Assembly: GCF_009676705.1 (NCBI RefSeq)
Contig: NZ_CP046046.1
Span: 496,001-560,000, forward strand
Direction of reading: 5' to 3'
DNA: 64,000 bases
Source of the DNA: Spiribacter sp. 2438
GTDB lineage: Bacteria > Pseudomonadota > Gammaproteobacteria > Nitrococcales > Nitrococcaceae
The position numbers were made by a program, and so were the translations under genes. Of this stretch, positions 12,363 through 21,755 are shown piece by piece. The notes under the pieces were generated by a model. It made no database searches and was not told the origin of the DNA. It worked only from the letters and a program-made list of their open reading frames with translations. The first letter of the stretch is position 1, and each line of letters begins with the position of its first letter.

Positions 12363-15160
12363 AGCCGTTCGATGCGCTGGCGCTGCTCCGCCAGACGCTC
12401 CAGTGAGCCGGTCATGTCCGCCAGTTTGTCGCGCTCCCGTTGTACCACCTCAGCGGGGGCGCGGTTCACAAAGGACTCGTTGTCCAGCTTGTTCCGGGTG
12501 CGCTCGTAATCCCGGGTCAGTTTTTCCCGTTCCCGATCGATGCGGGCGAGCTCGGCATCACGGTCAATCAGGCCGGCCATGGGCACGCGAATCTCCAGCT
12601 GATCCACCAGTGCCAGGGCCGACTCCGGCGCGGTTTCCCCCGCCTCCAGGACTTTGACGGACTCCAGGCGGGCCAGAAAATCCAGGGCCGGCCTGTGTCG
12701 CTCCAGTCTTTCCCGATCGCTGGCCGAACTGTTCTGCAGCAGCACCGGCAGCGGCTTGCCCGGCGGAATGTCCATTTCACCACGGATGCGTCGAATACCC
12801 AGAATGAATCGCTGAAGCCATCGGATGTCGGCTTCGGCGGCGGGGTCTTCGCGCCCGGGCTCCGCCACCGGGAAGGGCTCGGTCATGATGGTGTCGCCGG
12901 ATTTGCCCGCCAGCGGCGCCAGTCGCTGCCAGATCTCCTCGGTAATGAAGGGCATAATGGGATGCGCCAGGCGCAGCACGGCTTCCAGTACCCGAACCAG
13001 CGTCTGCCGGGTGCCACGGCGCTGGTCGGCGGTGGCGTCACCCTGGAGCACCGGCTTGCTGAGTTCCAGGTACCAGTCGCAGTACTCATCCCAGAGAAAT
13101 TCGTAAATGGCCTGCGCCGCCTGATCCATCCGGTACTGCTCGATGGCTTCGGTCACCGCGGCCTCGGTCTTCTGCAGTCGCGAGATGATCCAGCGCTCGG
13201 CATCCCCCAGGATCACGGTTTCGCCGTCGCTGCCGCAGTCTTCCCCCTCGGTATTCATCAGAACAAAGCGGGCGGCATTCCAGAGCTTGTTGCAGAAGTT
13301 GCGATAACCATCCACCCGGCCCATGTCAAAAACCACATCGCGCCCGGTGGTGGCCAGGCTGGCAAAGGTGAAGCGAAGGGCATCGGTGCCATGGGCGGCG
13401 ATACCCTCGGGAAAGGCCTGTCGGGTCTGGCGCTCGATGGCTTTGGCGCGCTGGGGCTGCATCAGGCCAGTGGTGCGCTTGCGCACCAGGGATTCCAGAT
13501 CGATGCCATCGACGATGTCGATGGGGTCCAGCACATTGCCCTTGGATTTGGACATCTTGGTGCCTTCGGAATCCCGCACCAGGCCGTGGATGTAGACCTC
13601 ACGAAACGGCACGTCATCGCGGAAGTAGAGCCCCATCATGATCATCCGGGCGACCCAGAAGAAGATGATGTCAAACCCGGTGACCAGCACGTTGGTGGGG
13701 TAGAAGGTCGCCAGCTCGTCGGTTTCCTCCGGCCAGCCCAGGGTTGAGAACGGCCACAGTGCCGAGGAAAACCAGGTGTCCAGGACGTCCTCGTCCTGGC
13801 TGAGGGGGTGGTCCGCGGGCAGGTTGTGGCGGGCGCGCACATCGGGTTCGTCCCGGCCCACGTAGACATTGCCCTGGGCGTCGTACCAGGCGGGGATGCG
13901 ATGCCCCCACCAGAGCTGGCGGCTGATGCACCAGTCCTGAATGTCTTCCAGCCAGTTGTAGTAGGTCTTGGTCCAGTTCTCCGGGACAAAACGAATCTGC
14001 CCCTGGCGAACCGCCTGAATGGCCGGTCGGGTAATGGCGCTCCAGCCGCCGGGGCGTCCGTCCTGCTGAACGTCCCGGGTGAGGTCCACGAACCACTGAT
14101 GGGTCAGGTAGGGCTCGACCACCACCCCGGTGCGGTCGCAGCGGGGCACCATCATTCGGTGGGGGTCGATGCCCTCCAGCAGTCCGGCGGCGTCCAGATC
14201 GGCGACAATTCGCTCCCGGGCCTCGTAGCGATCCAGCCCCTGATAGGCGGCCGGCGCGTTGTCGTTGATGCAGGCCTGCTCGGTGAGGACGTTAATGGGT
14301 TCGCAGCCGTGCCGCAGGCCCACCTGGTAGTCGTTGAAATCGTGGGCCGGGGTGATTTTGAGGCAGCCGGTGCCGAACGCCGGGTCCACGTACTCATCCG
14401 CCACAATGGGGATACGCCGCCCCACCAGCGGCAGCCGGACGTAGCGTCCCACCAGGTGCCGGAAGCGCTCATCCTCCGGATTGACCGCCACCGCGGTGTC
14501 ACCCAGCATCGTTTCCGGGCGGGTGGTGGCCACCACCAGATACTCATCGCTGTCGTCCAGGGGATAGCGCAACTTCCAGATGGAACCCTGCTCTTCAGCC
14601 GACTCCACTTCCAGATCGGACACGGCGGTCTGGAGCACCGGATCCCAGTTCACCAGTCGCTGGCCGCGGTAGATGAGCCCTTCCTCGTAGAGGCGCACGA
14701 ACACTTCCTGGACGGCGTCGGAAAGCCCCTCGTCCATGGTGAAGCGTTCCCGGGACCAGTCCACCGACGCGCCCAGTCGGCGCATCTGGTTCTGGATGGT
14801 GCCACCGGACTGGGCCTTCCACTGCCAGATGCGGTCGACGAAGGCCTCGCGCCCGAGATCATGGCGGGTCTTGCCTTCCTCATTGAGCTGGCGCTCAACC
14901 ACCATCTGCGTGGCGATACCGGCGTGGTCTGTGCCGGGCTGCCACAGGGTCCGATCGCCGGCCATGCGGTGGTAGCGGATCAGAATGTCCATGAGGGTGT
15001 CCTGAAAGGCATGCCCCATGTGCAGGGTGCCGGTGACATTGGGCGGCGGAATCATGATGCAGTAGGGCCGGCCATTGCCGCGGGGCTTGAACTGCTCGTT
15101 CTGCTCCCAGCGCTGATACCACTGGCGCTCGATGTTGGCCGGGTCGTAGGTCTTGTCCAT
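12359..15160 (-). CDS. valS: Valyl-tRNA synthetase
   Basis: A 933-residue class I synthetase. HIGH motif: [15 protein letters not shown] (HMGH at 47-50); KMSKS motif near residue 535; editing CP1 domain between them; a C-terminal coiled coil of about 60 residues ending in QRQRIERL. Near the E. coli length (951). It follows holC by 15 nt, and its AGGAG Shine-Dalgarno overlaps the holC stop. Confidence 0.98.
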   Translation of the reverse strand: MDKTYDPANIERQWYQRWEQNEQFKPRGNGRPYCIMIPPPNVTGTLHMGHAFQDTLMDILIRYHRMAGDRTLWQPGTDHAGIATQMVVERQLNEEGKTRHDLGREAFVDRIWQWKAQSGGTIQNQMRRLGASVDWSRERFTMDEGLSDAVQEVFVRLYEEGLIYRGQRLVNWDPVLQTAVSDLEVESAEEQGSIWKLRYPLDDSDEYLVVATTRPETMLGDTAVAVNPEDERFRHLVGRYVRLPLVGRRIPIVADEYVDPAFGTGCLKITPAHDFNDYQVGLRHGCEPINVLTEQACINDNAPAAYQGLDRYEARERIVADLDAAGLLEGIDPHRMMVPRCDRTGVVVEPYLTHQWFVDLTRDVQQDGRPGGWSAITRPAIQAVRQGQIRFVPENWTKTYYNWLEDIQDWCISRQLWWGHRIPAWYDAQGNVYVGRDEPDVRARHNLPADHPLSQDEDVLDTWFSSALWPFSTLGWPEETDELATFYPTNVLVTGFDIIFFWVARMIMMGLYFRDDVPFREVYIHGLVRDSEGTKMSKSKGNVLDPIDIVDGIDLESLVRKRTTGLMQPQRAKAIERQTRQAFPEGIAAHGTDALRFTFASLATTGRDVVFDMGRVDGYRNFCNKLWNAARFVLMNTEGEDCGSDGETVILGDAERWIISRLQKTEAAVTEAIEQYRMDQAAQAIYEFLWDEYCDWYLELSKPVLQGDATADQRRGTRQTLVRVLEAVLRLAHPIMPFITEEIWQRLAPLAGKSGDTIMTEPFPVAEPGREDPAAEADIRWLQRFILGIRRIRGEMDIPPGKPLPVLLQNSSASDRERLERHRPALDFLARLESVKVLEAGETAPESALALVDQLEIRVPMAGLIDRDAELARIDREREKLTRDYERTRNKLDNESFVNRAPAEVVQRERDKLADMTGSLERLAEQRQRIERL

Positions 15161-15175
15161 GGATTCAGGCAGCTC

Positions 15176-15592
15176 CTAGTGCTCCAGACGGTGAGACTTC
15201 AGTTCGGCCCCCGCCTGCTGGTAATGGCGGTACCGTTGTCGCCCGGTGTCCCGAATCCGGGCATCGGCGTTAATGATTTCGGCAATGCGCTCACGCTGCG
15301 CCCAGTCCGCCGGCGTATCCTCCGACAGGTTGATGAGCAATCGGCCGGGGCATGCTTCGGTGGTGATCACGACGGGGTTGTCTCCGCCAAGGGGCTCGCG
15401 TCCGTGAGGGACGAAACTCTGCTCATCGAAAGTCCACAGCGCTTCGTCCAGGCGCACGGCCATGGCCTCGTCCTGCGGGCGGATCAGCACCGTCAACCCC
15501 TTCCGCCAGGCACGCGCGGCCAATCGACAGCAGAACTGCTCCCGGGCATCCGCGCCCTCGCTGGCAAGAATGTAGAAATCGATGCGCGGCAT
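15176..15592 (-). CDS. holC: DNA polymerase III chi subunit
   Basis: A 138-residue protein linking the clamp loader (through psi) to SSB. FYILASEGADAREQFCCRLAARAWRKG at the N-terminus, then RLDEALWTFDEQSFVPHG, agree with E. coli HolC. The start at 15592 (or the adjacent ATG at 15595) gives the family N-terminus; the frame is open further upstream but that part is not family-like. It forms an operon with valS. pepA, which usually precedes holC in gammaproteobacteria, is missing. Confidence 0.9.
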   Translation of the reverse strand: MPRIDFYILASEGADAREQFCCRLAARAWRKGLTVLIRPQDEAMAVRLDEALWTFDEQSFVPHGREPLGGDNPVVITTEACPGRLLINLSEDTPADWAQRERIAEIINADARIRDTGRQRYRHYQQAGAELKSHRLEH

Positions 15593-15696
15593 CATCGCCC
15601 CGGCGGCTGTACCATTGGTCCCCGGCGCATCGCCCGTTTGAGGAAGCAAGCATTGCACCAAATCGGAGAGGTTACCGCAGCCACGGGGTTCATGTC

Positions 15697-16779
15697 GTGG
15701 GCCTGAACCGGCTGACCCGTTACCTGCTGAAAGAGATATTGACCAGCTGGCTGGCAGTGACGCTGGTGCTGTTGGTGGTGCTGCTCACCAATCGACTGAT
15801 CGATTTCATGGCGGACGCAGCCCGAGGCGACATTCCGCCGGATGTCATTTTCGTGATGCTCGGCCTTAAGGCGGCAGCCAATGTGGGCGTAGTGTTGCCG
15901 GGCAGTTTTTTTCTGGCACTGGTGCTGGCGCTGGGGCGTCTCTACCGGGATTCCGAAATCACGGCCATGGCCGGGTGCGGGATTGGCCCGGATCGGCTGT
16001 ATCGGGGCATCCTGGCGGCGGCCGCACCCCTGGTGCTGGTGGTCGGCGCGCTCACGCTGAGCGTGGGGCCGGCGGCGGAGCGTCAGGCCAATCAGGTGCT
16101 GGCGGAGGCGCGCCAGAGTGCACAGTTTGCGGGCCTGCAGCCGGGCCGCTTCCAGGCGTTTGGCGGTGGCACGGTGGTGTACGCCGGTGACGTCGACGAT
16201 CAGGGCCGAATGCAGGCGGTTTTCGCCGAGCGACGTCTGGGCAACGGGCGGCGGGAGATCTGGGTGGCCGAACAGGGCCGCCGGGCGGTGGATGAAATGG
16301 CTCCAGGGGAATTTCTGGTGCTCGCGGATGGTCGGCGCTATCGCGGGGAGCCGGGCACCGGTGCCTGGCAGACCCTGGCATTCCAGGAGTACGGCGTGCG
16401 CCTGGCCGAGCCGCGCCCGGTTTCTCCCCGGGTAAGCCTGGATGAGCTGGCTCTGCGGGATCTGGCGCAACGGCCGGATGCGGGAGCCCGGGCCGAGTTG
16501 CTCAACCGGATGTCGTTTCCGTTGATGGTGGTGATCCTCGCGCTGGCCAGCCTCCCGCTTTCCCGGTCAGGGCCCCGCAGCGGGCGGTATGGCCGAGTGG
16601 TCACGGCGGTCCTGCTGTTCATGCTTTACTTCAACCTTCTCTATGCGGTGTCGGACTGGACGGTTCGCACCGGTGTTCCGGCCTGGCTTGGGGGCGTGCT
16701 CGTGCACGGCGCCGCACTGATGGCCGTTCTGCTGGCCCTGCGATTCATGCTGGGCCTGCAGCTGCGGCGGCGGGTTTGA
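15697..16779 (+). CDS. lptF: LPS export permease LptF
   Basis: A 360-residue inner-membrane subunit of the LptB2FG lipopolysaccharide extractor. Three transmembrane helices in the first 120 residues begin LNRLTRYLLKEILTSW, then a periplasmic beta-jellyroll (about residues 130-250), then three more helices. The GTG at 15697 is the only suitable start. It is divergent from holC and followed at once by lptG. Confidence 0.95.
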   Translation: MGLNRLTRYLLKEILTSWLAVTLVLLVVLLTNRLIDFMADAARGDIPPDVIFVMLGLKAAANVGVVLPGSFFLALVLALGRLYRDSEITAMAGCGIGPDRLYRGILAAAAPLVLVVGALTLSVGPAAERQANQVLAEARQSAQFAGLQPGRFQAFGGGTVVYAGDVDDQGRMQAVFAERRLGNGRREIWVAEQGRRAVDEMAPGEFLVLADGRRYRGEPGTGAWQTLAFQEYGVRLAEPRPVSPRVSLDELALRDLAQRPDAGARAELLNRMSFPLMVVILALASLPLSRSGPRSGRYGRVVTAVLLFMLYFNLLYAVSDWTVRTGVPAWLGGVLVHGAALMAVLLALRFMLGLQLRRRV

Positions 16780-16784
16780 CGGTG

Positions 16785-17867
16785 ATGGCCATGTCCCGGA
16801 GTCCCTTGTTCTCCCGGCTCGATCGCTACGTGGCCGCCACCGTGACCGCCGGTGCTCTGGTGGGGCTGGCGGTGATTGTTTGCCTGAGCTTTGTGTTCGA
16901 GTTCATCGACAAGGCCGACGACATTGGCGTGGGGGACTACCAGCTGGCCGACGCGATGCTGGCGGTGGGGCTTTCCATGGTGCAGCGGGGTTATGAGGCC
17001 TTTCCCATGGCCACCCTGCTGGGTGCGTTGGTCAGCCTGGGCGCCCTGGCGGCCCGCAGTGAACTGACGGTTATGCGGGCGGTGGGTCTGTCGCCGGCGC
17101 GCATCGCGCGCCCGGTGGCACTGGCGGCGACCATGCTGGCGCTGATGGCCGCCGTGGTGGGCGAGTGGGTGGCGCCATCGGCCTCGCGAATGGCCGAGTC
17201 CGTCCAGGCCCGAGCCAGCGACGGACAGCTGGGGTCGGCGGCGGGCCGGTTGTGGGCCCGGGATGGTGAGTGGGTGCTCCACGTCGACCGGGTGCTGGCA
17301 GCGGATACCCTCGCTGGTGTCACCGCGTTTCAGGTTGATGGTGACCGGCTCGTGCAGGTGGTGGTCGCGCCGGGCGCGCGCTTCGAGTCGAGCCGGTGGC
17401 AACTGGCCGATGCGCGGGTCAGCCGGTTCTGGTCGGAGGGCGTGGATGTGAGGGAAAGCGCTGATTTCGCCCTGGGAGGCGAGCTGCGGCCCGACATGCT
17501 GGAAGTCGTGGTGGTGGATGCAGCGACCCTGTCCGCCACTGAAATTCGGGAGTACGTCCGCTATCTCGAAGCCAATGACCTGGACAGCGCGCGGTATCAA
17601 CTGGCCTTCTGGGAGAAAGTCGCCACGCCCCTGGCCACCGTGGTCATGCTGCTGCTGACGGTGCCGCTGGTTTTCGGGCCGCAGCGCAGTAACAGTGCCG
17701 GGCAGCGGATTTTCATCGGCGTCATGATCGGTCTGGGTTTCTTTCTGCTGAATCGGTTTCTGGGCAACGCCGGCATGATCTACGGACTGCCGGCGCCCCT
17801 GAGCGCTTTGCTGCCCACGTTGCTGGTAGGGGTGGTGGCCCTGGTGGGCATTCGCCGGGCCGGTTAG
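16785..17867 (+). CDS. lptG: LPS export permease LptG
   Basis: A 360-residue partner of LptF with the same plan: N-terminal helices starting RLDRYVAATVTAGALVG, periplasmic jellyroll, C-terminal helices with LLLTVPLVFGPQRSNSAGQRI. Start codons TTG 16776, GTG 16782, ATG 16785 and ATG 16791 are all in frame; I prefer 16785, six nt after the lptF stop. The stop shares TTAG with the convergent RDD gene. Confidence 0.94.
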   Translation: MAMSRSPLFSRLDRYVAATVTAGALVGLAVIVCLSFVFEFIDKADDIGVGDYQLADAMLAVGLSMVQRGYEAFPMATLLGALVSLGALAARSELTVMRAVGLSPARIARPVALAATMLALMAAVVGEWVAPSASRMAESVQARASDGQLGSAAGRLWARDGEWVLHVDRVLAADTLAGVTAFQVDGDRLVQVVVAPGARFESSRWQLADARVSRFWSEGVDVRESADFALGGELRPDMLEVVVVDAATLSATEIREYVRYLEANDLDSARYQLAFWEKVATPLATVVMLLLTVPLVFGPQRSNSAGQRIFIGVMIGLGFFLLNRFLGNAGMIYGLPAPLSALLPTLLVGVVALVGIRRAG

Positions 17868-18292
17868 CTGTGCCGCTCGTCCAGGTAAAGATAGGTTCGG
17901 GACAGGCGGTCGTGCCAGGTCTGGCCCTCGCGGTCCAGCAGGGCCCAGAGGAAACCCAGTCCCACCGGTAACCAGGACACCAGGGCCATGGCGAAGCGGT
18001 AGGAGGCGGCCCGGGCGCTCACCCGCTGGCCGTTGGCGTCAATCAGGCGAAGGCGCCATGCCTGCATCCCCAGCGTGCGACCGCCGATGCACCAGAAGCC
18101 GACGAAGAAACCCCAGGCCACGGCGAGCAGATAGATCTGAAAAGCGATTGAGCCCGGCTCAGCGGCTTCGCCGCCCCGAAACCCCACCCAGATGGCGCCG
18201 GCGCCAATCCACAGCGCAATCAGCAACATGCTGTCGTAGAGAATCGCCGCGAGACGGCGCAGCAGACTGGGTCGGTGTTCGTCGGGAATCAT
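17864..18292 (-). CDS. RDD-family membrane protein
   Basis: A 142-residue membrane protein with RPSLLRRLAAILYDSMLL at the N-terminus, GGRTLGMQAWRLRLID in the middle and LLDREGQTWHDRLSRTYLYL at the end, the RDD-family pattern (Arg-Asp-Asp positions). Transport or unknown function. The ATG at 18292 is required because the longer frame would run through the tRNA-Glu gene. It begins 18 nt after the tRNA on the same strand and may be cotranscribed with it. Confidence 0.85.
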   Translation of the reverse strand: MIPDEHRPSLLRRLAAILYDSMLLIALWIGAGAIWVGFRGGEAAEPGSIAFQIYLLAVAWGFFVGFWCIGGRTLGMQAWRLRLIDANGQRVSARAASYRFAMALVSWLPVGLGFLWALLDREGQTWHDRLSRTYLYLDERHS

Positions 18293-18310
18293 GCCGATCC
18301 TGTGAACAAG

Positions 18311-18385
18311 TGGCGCTCCCACGGGGATTTGAACCCCGGTTTCCGCCTTGAGAGGGCGGCGTCCTCACCACTAGACGATGGGAGC
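18311..18385 (-). tRNA. tRNA-Glu (anticodon CTC)
   Basis: A 75-nt cloverleaf with CCA encoded. Acceptor GCTCCCA pairs with TGGGAGC; the anticodon stem CCGCC/GGCGG encloses the loop CTCTCAA, anticodon CTC; the T-loop GTTCAAATC is regular. It reads GAG, and would normally be a second Glu tRNA beside a TTC isoacceptor. A strong promoter lies upstream at 18441-18468. Confidence 0.95.
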
Positions 18386-18407
18386 GTGATCGCGTTGCCC
18401 TGGAGGT

Positions 18408-18422
18408 GGCCGATGATCGGCC
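18408..18422. repeat. 7-bp perfect inverted repeat between tRNA-Glu and pcnB
   Basis: GGCCGAT-G-ATCGGCC lies in the 5' leader of tRNA-Glu and upstream of pcnB. The one-nt centre is too tight for an RNA hairpin of full length; it could be a protein-binding site. Function unknown. Confidence 0.4.
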
Positions 18423-18440
18423 CCGACAACAAGGGCTGGT

Positions 18441-18468
18441 ATTATACGGGCTCGTTTTTGCCGTACAA
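18441..18468 (-). promoter_or_regulatory. Sigma-70 promoter of tRNA-Glu
   Basis: On the minus strand TTGTAC (18463-18468), a 16-nt spacer and perfect TATAAT (18441-18446). The predicted start would leave a leader of about 50 nt before the mature tRNA. Confidence 0.7.
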
Positions 18469-18485
18469 GAGGCGCGGAGCAGCCC

Positions 18486-19799
18486 GTGAGTCAATCCGGA
18501 CCATCATCCATCGAGCCGACAATTGTCCCTCGGGACCAGCATATCGTCTCCCGCTCACAGATCAGCGAGCGAGCCCTGACGGTGCTCTATCGGCTCAAGA
18601 ACGCGGGTTACGGCGCCTATCTGGTGGGAGGCGGCGTGCGGGACCTGTCTTTGGGTCGGGAGCCCAAGGATTTCGACGTCGCCACCGACGCCACCCCGGA
18701 TGAGGTCAAGGCTCTGTTCCGCAACTGCCGCCTCATCGGTCGGCGTTTTCGTCTGGCGCACGTGCACTGGGGGCCGGAGATCATCGAGGTGGCCACTTTT
18801 CGCGCCCTGGCTCCGTCGGACGATGCCGACGAGGGGGAGCGGGTGCTCGAGGACGGCATGATCCTGCGGGACAATGTTTACGGCACCATCGAAGAAGATG
18901 CCCTGCGCCGGGATTTCACCATCAACGCCCTCTACTACAACATCGCCGACTTCTCGGTGGTGGACTACACCGGGGGAATGGCCGATCTCAAGGCCGGGCG
19001 ACTGCGCCTGATCGGCGATCCCGCCGTTCGCTATCGGGAGGATCCGGTGCGAATGCTCCGGGCGGTGCGATTTGCCGCCAAACTGGGATTCGTGATTGAT
19101 CCCGAGACGGCGCTGCCCATCCCCCGAATGGCGGATGCGCTGGATGAAATCCCGCCGGCGCGGCTGTTCGACGAAGTGCTCAAGCTGTTCATGGCCGGGC
19201 AGGGGGTGGAGACGTTCGAGTCGCTGCGGCAGCACGGGCTTTTCCGGTATCTGTTCCCGGCCACCGACACGGCCCTGGACGATGATGAGCACGGTCAGTT
19301 CGTGACCTTCGTGGCCCGGGCGCTGGAGAGCACCGATCGACGGGTCAATGAAGAGCGCCCCGTGACCCCGGCCTTTCTGTTTGCGGCGCTGATCTGGCCT
19401 GCCATTCTGGCGCAGCTGCCCAAAGGCCGGCTGTCGCCGGATCTGGACCGGGAGCTGGTGGAGCAGGCCATTACCGAGGCCCTGGAGCGTCAGCTGAGGC
19501 AGGTGGCCATCCCGAAGCGCTTTGCCATGCCCATGCGGGAGATCTGGGCACTACAGCCGCGCTTTGACACCCGTTCCGAGAGTCGGGCGAAACGCCTTTT
19601 TTCCCATCCGCGCTTTCGGGCCGCCTATGATTTTCTGCTGCTGCGTGGCGAGGCGGGACTGGTGGACCCGGAGCTCGCCGACTGGTGGCGTGCCTTCACC
19701 ACCAGCAGTGCCGATGCGCCGCCCCCCACACCGGCACGCCGTCGTCGCCGCGGTGGACGGCGGCGCAAGCCACCGGTCGCCGACGGGCCGGAGGGCTGA
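18486..19799 (+). CDS. pcnB: Poly(A) polymerase I
   Basis: A 437-residue nucleotidyltransferase adding 3' poly(A) tails that promote RNA decay. The class II nucleotidyltransferase core is AYLVGGGVRDLSLGREPKDFDVATDA with the two catalytic Asp; RRDFTINALYYN and RYREDPVRMLRAVRFAAKLGF follow. The C-terminal tail is basic (RRRRRGGRRRK) as in PcnB rather than CCA-adding enzymes. The start is GTG at 18486. folK starts three nt after the stop. Confidence 0.93.
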   Translation: MSQSGPSSIEPTIVPRDQHIVSRSQISERALTVLYRLKNAGYGAYLVGGGVRDLSLGREPKDFDVATDATPDEVKALFRNCRLIGRRFRLAHVHWGPEIIEVATFRALAPSDDADEGERVLEDGMILRDNVYGTIEEDALRRDFTINALYYNIADFSVVDYTGGMADLKAGRLRLIGDPAVRYREDPVRMLRAVRFAAKLGFVIDPETALPIPRMADALDEIPPARLFDEVLKLFMAGQGVETFESLRQHGLFRYLFPATDTALDDDEHGQFVTFVARALESTDRRVNEERPVTPAFLFAALIWPAILAQLPKGRLSPDLDRELVEQAITEALERQLRQVAIPKRFAMPMREIWALQPRFDTRSESRAKRLFSHPRFRAAYDFLLLRGEAGLVDPELADWWRAFTTSSADAPPPTPARRRRRGGRRRKPPVADGPEG

Positions 19800-19802
19800 C
19801 GC

Positions 19803-20297
19803 TTGCCCGTGACGGCTTACATCGGCATCGGCAGCAATCTCGATCAGCCCGTGGATCAGGTAAAACGGGCGATCGAGGCGCTGGATCGTCTGCCCGGGTG
19901 CTGCTGCACGGCCGTCTCGCCCCTGTACCGCAATCCACCCATGGGGCCGGCGGGTCAGCCGGATTACGTCAACGCGGTGGCCGCCGTGGAGACGGCCCTG
20001 GAGCCCCGGGAATTGCTGCTCGCCTTGCAGGATCAGGAGGCCCGGGCGGGTCGCCGCCGTAACGGTCAGCGATGGGGGCCGCGGCCGCTGGACCTGGACA
20101 TTCTGCTCTATGGTGACCAGGTCATTGCCGAGCCCGAACTTGATGTGCCCCACCCCGGGATTGCGGAGCGGGCGTTCGTGCTGGTGCCACTCGCCGCCAT
20201 CGCGCCCGGTCTTCAAATTCCGGGTGCCGGTGAGGTGTCCCGCCTGCGGACGCTGATCGACGCCGAAGCGCTGGCGGTGGTTGAGGAATCAGCATGA
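19803..20297 (+). CDS. folK: HPPK, 6-hydroxymethyl-dihydropterin pyrophosphokinase
   Basis: A 164-residue folate enzyme transferring pyrophosphate from ATP to the pterin. Seen: AYIGIGSNLDQPVDQV, the pterin-binding NPPMGPAGQPDYVNAV, and GPRPLDLDILLYGD with the metal-binding Asp pair. Start is TTG 19803 or GTG 19809, both non-ATG. It overlaps the deoxynucleoside kinase gene by 4 nt. Confidence 0.95.
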   Translation: MPVTAYIGIGSNLDQPVDQVKRAIEALDRLPGCCCTAVSPLYRNPPMGPAGQPDYVNAVAAVETALEPRELLLALQDQEARAGRRRNGQRWGPRPLDLDILLYGDQVIAEPELDVPHPGIAERAFVLVPLAAIAPGLQIPGAGEVSRLRTLIDAEALAVVEESA

Positions 20298-20944
20298 ACC
20301 TCGAGGGTCTCCAGCACATCGTGGTCGAGGGCCCCATTGGTGCCGGCAAATCCCGGCTGGCCAATCAGCTCGCCGAGCGACTGGGCGGCGAGCCGCTTCT
20401 TGAACAGAGCCAGGACAATCCGTTCCTTGAGCGTTTTTATCGCGATCCGGCCAAGGCGGCGTTCCCCACCCAGTTGTTTTTCCTGATGCAGCGGGCGGAG
20501 TTACTCGGGCGGGTGCGTCAGGGGGATCTGTTTGCGCCCCGGGTGGTGGCGGATTTTCTTTTTGCCAAGGATCGATTATTCGCGGAACTGAATCTGGACG
20601 CCCATGAGTTCGATCTTTACCAACGGGTCTGGAGCACGCTGGTGACAGCGGTGCCAACCCCCGACCTGGTCATCTATCTGCAGGCTCCGGCGGGAGTTCT
20701 CCACGAGCGACTGCGACGTCACGCCAGCGGCCCCGAGGCCGGTCTGGAGGGCGATTACCTGGAGCGCCTGGCGAGCGCCTACGTGGATTTTTTTCACCAC
20801 TACGCCGATTCGCCGGTTCTCATCGTCAACAACGCCGCCATCGATCCCGCGGACGATCCCGATCATCTGGACATGCTGCTGGAGGAAATCGGGCGCATGC
20901 AGTCGGTTCGGCATTACTTCAACCTCGATAGCAGCGTACTCTGA
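20294..20944 (+). CDS. Deoxynucleoside kinase (dGK/dAK family)
   Basis: A 216-residue P-loop kinase: HIVVEGPIGAGKSRLANQLA is the Walker A region, followed by LLEQSQDNPFLERFYRDP and the family signature FLFAKDRLFAELNLD-type segment, with the lid RLRRHASGPE. It would phosphorylate deoxyadenosine or deoxyguanosine for nucleotide salvage; the base specificity cannot be read with certainty. It lies between folK and panB, with a 4-nt overlap with folK and a 5-nt gap to panB. Confidence 0.85.
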   Translation: MNLEGLQHIVVEGPIGAGKSRLANQLAERLGGEPLLEQSQDNPFLERFYRDPAKAAFPTQLFFLMQRAELLGRVRQGDLFAPRVVADFLFAKDRLFAELNLDAHEFDLYQRVWSTLVTAVPTPDLVIYLQAPAGVLHERLRRHASGPEAGLEGDYLERLASAYVDFFHHYADSPVLIVNNAAIDPADDPDHLDMLLEEIGRMQSVRHYFNLDSSVL

Positions 20945-20949
20945 GAGCC

Positions 20950-21750
20950 ATGAGTCGATCCGTCAGTGTTGCAACACTCCGCCGCATGAAGCGTGAGGGT
21001 CAGCCCATTGTTGCGCTGACCGCCTATGACTACGCGCTCGCCCGAGCAGTGGACGAGGCCGGGGTGGACGTGGTCCTGGTCGGCGATTCCCTGGGCATGG
21101 TGATTCAGGGGCATGCCGGCACCGTCCCGGTCACCCTTGAGGAGATGGCCTATCACACTCGGTGTGTCGCGCGGGGGCTGGATCGGGCGCTGTTAATGAC
21201 GGACCTGCCGTTCCTCAGCGATTTCGATGCCCGGAGTGCGCTCGAAAGTGCCTCGGTGCTCATGAAGTCCGGTGGCGCCCAGATGGTCAAGATCGAAGCC
21301 ACCGCCGAGCAGGCTCCCATTGTCGCGGCGCTGTCCCGGGCCGGGGTGCCGGTGTGCGCGCATTTCGGACTGCGTCCCCAGCGCGTGCTGCAGATGGGCG
21401 GATATCGGGTTCAGGGGCGCGGTGAGGATGGTGCCGAGGCGGTGCTTGCCGATGCGCGGGCGCTGGCCGACGCCGGCGCCGATGTGTTGCTGGTGGAGTG
21501 TCTGCCCGCGAATCTGGCGGCCAGGATCCAGGCCGAGGTTGACGTCCCACTCATTGGCATTGGCGCCGGACCCGGTTGCGATGGCCAGATCCTGGTCATT
21601 CAGGACATGCTGGGAATCACTCCGGGTCAGGCACCTCGCTTCTCCCATGATTTCCTGGCGGACACCGGCAGCATCCAAAGCGCTCTCAGCGCCTATGCCG
21701 AGGCGGTGCGGAGCGGTCAGTTCCCTGCCCGTGAGCACTGCTTCGACTAA
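20950..21750 (+). CDS. panB: Ketopantoate hydroxymethyltransferase
   Basis: A 266-residue enzyme of pantothenate synthesis, transferring a hydroxymethyl group from methylene-THF to ketoisovalerate. The Mg2+-binding GDSLGMVIQGHAGTVPVT, LTAYDYALARAVDEAG and IGIGAGPGCDGQILVIQDM are diagnostic. It uses ketoisovalerate from the ilv pathway. Only 5 nt separate it from panC. Confidence 0.97.
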   Translation: MSRSVSVATLRRMKREGQPIVALTAYDYALARAVDEAGVDVVLVGDSLGMVIQGHAGTVPVTLEEMAYHTRCVARGLDRALLMTDLPFLSDFDARSALESASVLMKSGGAQMVKIEATAEQAPIVAALSRAGVPVCAHFGLRPQRVLQMGGYRVQGRGEDGAEAVLADARALADAGADVLLVECLPANLAARIQAEVDVPLIGIGAGPGCDGQILVIQDMLGITPGQAPRFSHDFLADTGSIQSALSAYAEAVRSGQFPAREHCFD

Positions 21751-21755
21751 AGCCC

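Noticed and set aside
13808-15706. 632-codon plus-strand frame opposite valS and holC
   Set aside because: Shadow of valS; no motifs or ribosome-binding site.
18293-18322. Longer RDD protein starting at 18322
   Set aside because: The extension overlaps the 3' end of tRNA-Glu.
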